Assembly (NCBI GenBank): GCA_003149835.1
Contig: QAMX01000027.1
Location: forward strand, 1-7,655
From: Clostridiales bacterium
GTDB taxonomy: Bacteria; Bacillota; Clostridia; Oscillospirales; QAMX01
DNA: 7,655 bases
Reading direction: 5' to 3'
The position numbers and the translations under genes are program-made. The notes beneath the pieces are model-generated. The model was not told the DNA's origin, ran no database searches, and saw only the letters and a program-made list of their open reading frames with translations. Below, one piece after another: positions 5,402-7,655 of this stretch; position 1 is the stretch's first letter, and each line of letters begins with the position of its first letter.

Positions 5402-5423
5402 CCGAGAGGGGTTTTATCAGTTC

Positions 5424-6509
5424 ATGGACAAATCGGGAGACAATTTGTTTCTGGCGCTGGAAGCGCTTGAAAAAGAAAAGAACATACCGAAAGACTATAT
5501 GATCGAAAAGATCCAGCAGGCGCTGACCGCGGCGTATCACCGCGAGTATTCGGCGGCCGGAGAGGTCAATTTCGTCATGGACCCGAAAACGATGATGATG
5601 CGCATGTTCGCGCTGAAAACGGTCGCCGATCCCGTGACTGATCCGGCGCTGGAAATCAGCCCGGAAGAGGCGCAGACAGTTTCGGAGTCCAGAGCGCCGG
5701 TCGCTGTCGGCGACGTCGTGCGCGTGGAGCTGAATACCAAGCAATTCGGCCGCATCGCCGCGCAGACGGCGAAGCAGGTGATTATACAGGGAATCCGGGA
5801 ATCCGAGCGCGGCGCGATCTACCGCGAATACGCCTCCAAGGAACAGGAGATCCTCACCGCGCAGGTCATCAAGATCGACAAACGCAGCGGCAACATGATT
5901 CTGACGCTGCCGGGGAGCCCCGAGGAGCAGACCTTTGTGCTGCCGCCGGCCGAACAGATCCGCAACGAGCCGATCCGCGAGGGCGACCGCATCAAGGTCT
6001 ATCTGGTCGGCGTACAGCGGGCGGTCAAGGGTCCGCAGCTTCAAATCTCGCGTTCGCATCCGGGGCTTGTCAAGCGCCTGTTTGAAATGGAAGTCCCTGA
6101 AATTTACGACGGAGTCGTCGAAATCGTCTCCGTCGCGCGGGAGGCGGGCCTGCGCTCCAAGATCGCGGTCAAGGCCAACGATCCCAACGTCGATCCGGTC
6201 GGCGCCTGCGTCGGCCCGAAGGGAACGCGCGTCGCCAGCATCGTCAACGAACTGCGCGGGGAGAAGATCGACATCGTCAAATTTTCCGACGATCCGGCGC
6301 AGTATATCGCGGCGGCGCTTGCGCCCGCGACGGTGCTCGGCGTCGAAGTAGACGAGGACGGCAAAAGCTGTACGGTGGTCGTCGCCGACGAGCAGCTGTC
6401 CCTGGCGATCGGCCGTGAGGGTCAAAACGCGCGCCTTGCCGCCAAGCTGACGGGATACCGTATCGATATCAAGCCGCAGTCCGAGGCGGCGCCGGGCGGC
6501 GAAGAATAA
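5424..6509 (+). CDS. nusA: Transcription termination/antitermination factor NusA
   Basis: 361 residues, typical of the shorter Gram-positive NusA without the C-terminal acidic repeats of E. coli. It binds RNA polymerase and nascent RNA, stimulates pausing and intrinsic termination, and acts in antitermination complexes. Domain order: N-terminal RNAP-binding domain (1-125, 'LFLALEALEKEKNIPKDYMIEKIQQALTAAY'), S1 domain (about 135-205, 'EILTAQVIKIDKRSGNMIL'), KH1 (about 210-285, with VGPKGTR and GxxG at 264-267), and KH2 (about 290-352, with AIGREGQNARLAAKLTG and GxxG at 330-333). A short acidic tail follows. The ATG has GAGAGGGG at 5404-5411 with a long 12-nt spacing; no closer start exists, so translation initiation may be modest or helped by the preceding structures. 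It lies 153 nt after rimP, an unusually large and structured gap for this operon, and 65 nt before rnpM. Confidence 0.97.
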   Translation: MDKSGDNLFLALEALEKEKNIPKDYMIEKIQQALTAAYHREYSAAGEVNFVMDPKTMMMRMFALKTVADPVTDPALEISPEEAQTVSESRAPVAVGDVVRVELNTKQFGRIAAQTAKQVIIQGIRESERGAIYREYASKEQEILTAQVIKIDKRSGNMILTLPGSPEEQTFVLPPAEQIRNEPIREGDRIKVYLVGVQRAVKGPQLQISRSHPGLVKRLFEMEVPEIYDGVVEIVSVAREAGLRSKIAVKANDPNVDPVGACVGPKGTRVASIVNELRGEKIDIVKFSDDPAQYIAAALAPATVLGVEVDEDGKSCTVVVADEQLSLAIGREGQNARLAAKLTGYRIDIKPQSEAAPGGEE

Positions 6510-6561
6510 ATCGGTTTTCGGCCGAAGGATAGCGATCAAAGACGAAGGAAGCGTATAAAAC

Positions 6562-6569
6562 GGAGGTGA
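6562..6569 (+). promoter_or_regulatory. Ribosome binding site that fixes the rnpM start
   Basis: GGAGGTGA matches the anti-SD perfectly. A GTG at 6566 is in frame but lies inside this site; the ATG at 6575, 5 nt downstream, is therefore the start. The same 8-mer precedes infB. Confidence 0.9.
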
Positions 6570-6574
6570 TACGT

Positions 6575-6880
6575 ATGCCCCAGAAAAAGATCCCCATGAG
6601 AATGTGCGTCGGCTGCCGGACGATGCGGGAAAAGCGCGAACTGATCAGAATTGTGCTCCCGCCGGACGGCGACGCGAGCGGGATATGTATCGACTTCAAG
6701 GGCAAGAAGAATGGGAGAGGCGCATATCTCTGCCGCGACGAGGCCTGTCTCGCCAAGGCGAAAAAAACGCGGGCGCTGGAACGGGCGCTGTCGAGCGAAG
6801 CGAGGCCGAACATAAAGATAGACGACGCGATCTATGCGCTGCTCTCGGAGCAGATGAAATTTGGAGGTGACCCTGTTTGA
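6575..6880 (+). CDS. rnpM: RNase P modulator RnpM (YlxR family)
   Basis: 101 residues from the ATG at 6575, a little over 90, which is typical. The family fold is a small alpha/beta RNA-binding protein; the B. subtilis member, formerly YlxR, is reported to bind and modulate RNase P. The signatures are present: RMCVGCRTMREKRELIRIV (9-27) and GKKNGRGAYLC (43-53), then a basic helix 'LAKAKKTRALERALS'. Four cysteines, Cys11, Cys14, Cys53 and Cys58, form a CxxC...CxxxxC pattern common in clostridial members, which could bind zinc; Bacillus and streptococcal members lack the full set. The stop TGA overlaps the infB start by 4 nt, so the two are probably translationally coupled. The ylxQ gene that often separates them is absent. 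Confidence 0.93.
   Translation: MPQKKIPMRMCVGCRTMREKRELIRIVLPPDGDASGICIDFKGKKNGRGAYLCRDEACLAKAKKTRALERALSSEARPNIKIDDAIYALLSEQMKFGGDPV
6863..6870 (+). promoter_or_regulatory. Ribosome binding site that fixes the TTG start of infB
   Basis: GGAGGTGA lies within the rnpM reading frame (codons near its end), 6 nt before the TTG at 6877. It is identical to the rnpM site and supports initiation on the rare TTG codon. Confidence 0.9.
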
Positions 6881-7655
6881 GCAATTTGATTAAAACCAGG
6901 ATCAGCGATGTGGCGAAGGATTTTGACGTCCGCAATAAGGTGATCATTCAGATCCTGTCTGAGCACGGCGAGGTTCCGAAGAGTCCGGCGAAGGTGCTCG
7001 AGGCGGAGGAATTAAATTTGATTTTCAACGTGATCACAAAGAATAACGAGGTCGGCGATATCGAAGAAGCGCTGAATCAGACGCGCGCCGCCGCCCCCGA
7101 AGCGCCTACTGCGGCCGAACAGCCCGCAGAGGTAGTTGCAGCGGAATCCGAGCCGGCTCAGGCAGAGGCGCCAAAAGCCGAAAGCGAAGAAAAACCGGCC
7201 GTTTCGCAGCCGGTTCAGCCTGCGCCCGCCGCAGCGCCGCAGCCGGCAAAGCCGAAGCAGAGCCAGCCGCAGAGAAAGCCGGAGCGCCGCTACGTCGATA
7301 CGCGCAACTCCAACGTCGATATGTCGAAGTTTGACGAGCATGTCGACGCGCTCGTCCCCGAAAAGGTCGCAAACGTCGGAGCGGGCAAACAGAAGATCAA
7401 AAAGGCGCCCGACAAGAAGCCGGCCAATTTCAGCCAGAAGCGCCGCATTGAGGAGCAGGAAAAAATGCGCCGCCTTCAAATGGAGGTGCGCAAAAAGACG
7501 GTTCTCAAAGTTTCGATTCCCGATGAGATCTCGGTCGGCGAGCTCGCCTCGCGCCTGAAAAAGACCGGCGCGGAGGTCGTGAAGCAGCTCGTCAAGCTCG
7601 GCGTGATGGCTTCCGTCTCCGAGATCATCGACTTCGACACGGCCAGCCTCGTCGC
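6877..7655 (+). CDS. infB: Translation initiation factor IF-2, N-terminal part
   Basis: 259 complete codons from a TTG start, running off the window end before the GTPase domain. IF-2 delivers fMet-tRNA to the 30S P site and promotes 50S joining with GTP hydrolysis. Visible parts: a first IF2N domain (1-55, 'KTRISDVAKDFDVRNKVIIQILSEHG'), a low-complexity Ala/Pro/Glu/Gln linker (about 66-135), a basic charged stretch ('KQKIKKAPDKKPANFSQKRRIEEQEKMRRLQ', about 171-201), and a second IF2N domain (about 206-259, 'TVLKVSIPDEISVGELASRLKKTGAEVVKQLVKLGVMAS'). The start is set by GGAGGTGA at 6863-6870. The TTGA overlap with the rnpM stop points to coupling. The linker and two IF2N domains are normal for Gram-positive IF-2. 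Confidence 0.97.
   Translation, partial: MSNLIKTRISDVAKDFDVRNKVIIQILSEHGEVPKSPAKVLEAEELNLIFNVITKNNEVGDIEEALNQTRAAAPEAPTAAEQPAEVVAAESEPAQAEAPKAESEEKPAVSQPVQPAPAAAPQPAKPKQSQPQRKPERRYVDTRNSNVDMSKFDEHVDALVPEKVANVGAGKQKIKKAPDKKPANFSQKRRIEEQEKMRRLQMEVRKKTVLKVSIPDEISVGELASRLKKTGAEVVKQLVKLGVMASVSEIIDFDTASLV

Noticed and set aside
6517..6526. Palindrome TTCGGCCGAA between nusA and rnpM
   Set aside because: Ten bases with no loop and no T-run; too short to call a terminator or operator.
5325..6539. Open frame of 404 codons on the - strand opposite nusA
   Set aside because: Arg/Asp-rich shadow of nusA without start signals or family motifs.
6566..6568. Upstream GTG as rnpM start
   Set aside because: It lies within GGAGGTGA; the ATG at 6575 fits the site.
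7136..7558. Arg/Ser-rich + strand frame within infB
   Set aside because: It is the second frame of the infB linker; the infB frame itself shows both IF2N domains and a good ribosome site.
1..7655. CRISPR array, insertion sequence, attachment site, defence or toxin-antitoxin genes
   Set aside because: No regularly spaced long repeats, transposase or integrase motifs, or small paired toxin-like genes were found; the content is housekeeping and metabolic.

Overview
The window reads as ordinary chromosome of a GC-rich (roughly 60% G+C by eye) Gram-positive anaerobe, most likely a Bacillota/Clostridia member close to the Oscillospirales. This rests on strong GGAGGTGA ribosome binding sites, sigma-A-type extended -10 promoters, a lipobox lipoprotein, the rimP-nusA-rnpM-infB order, and a Cys-rich RnpM of the clostridial type. 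The taxonomic call is inference. All supported genes are on the + strand.

Region 1 (1-2330) is metabolic. It holds the C-terminal end of cofactor-independent phosphoglycerate mutase (gpmI), then a NagA-family amidohydrolase, then an endonuclease/exonuclease/phosphatase (EEP) family hydrolase. The last two overlap by 4 nt and end at a near-perfect intrinsic terminator (12-bp stem, seven T). Region 2 (2331-4640) starts with about 160 nt of GC-rich, hairpin-rich non-coding DNA. A near-consensus promoter follows, then a lipoprotein with a probable beta-propeller and cytidine deaminase (cdd) 15 nt behind it. The lipoprotein gene contains a striking perfect inverted repeat with 15-bp arms.

Region 3 (4613-7655) is the transcription/translation operon. 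A clear extended -10 promoter is followed by a leader of about 150 nt with three GAYGGA repeats and a terminator-like hairpin with a broken U-tract. Then come rimP (30S maturation), nusA (elongation/termination factor), rnpM (formerly ylxR) and the first 259 codons of infB (IF-2). The rimP-nusA gap of 153 nt carries a nested RNA structure beginning at the rimP stop codon and two more small hairpins. The ylxQ (L7Ae-like) gene often found between rnpM and infB is absent; rnpM and infB overlap by 4 nt instead.

No mobile element, CRISPR array, rRNA or tRNA is visible, and no clearly novel gene system. The most interesting signals are RNA-level: the leader hairpin (candidate NusA-dependent attenuator), the rimP-nusA structured gap, the hairpin inside the lipoprotein gene, and the unexplained block at 2331-2488. 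At protein level, the NagA-like enzyme departs from the usual phosphate-binding and active-site loop signatures and is coupled to a hydrolase of unknown substrate.
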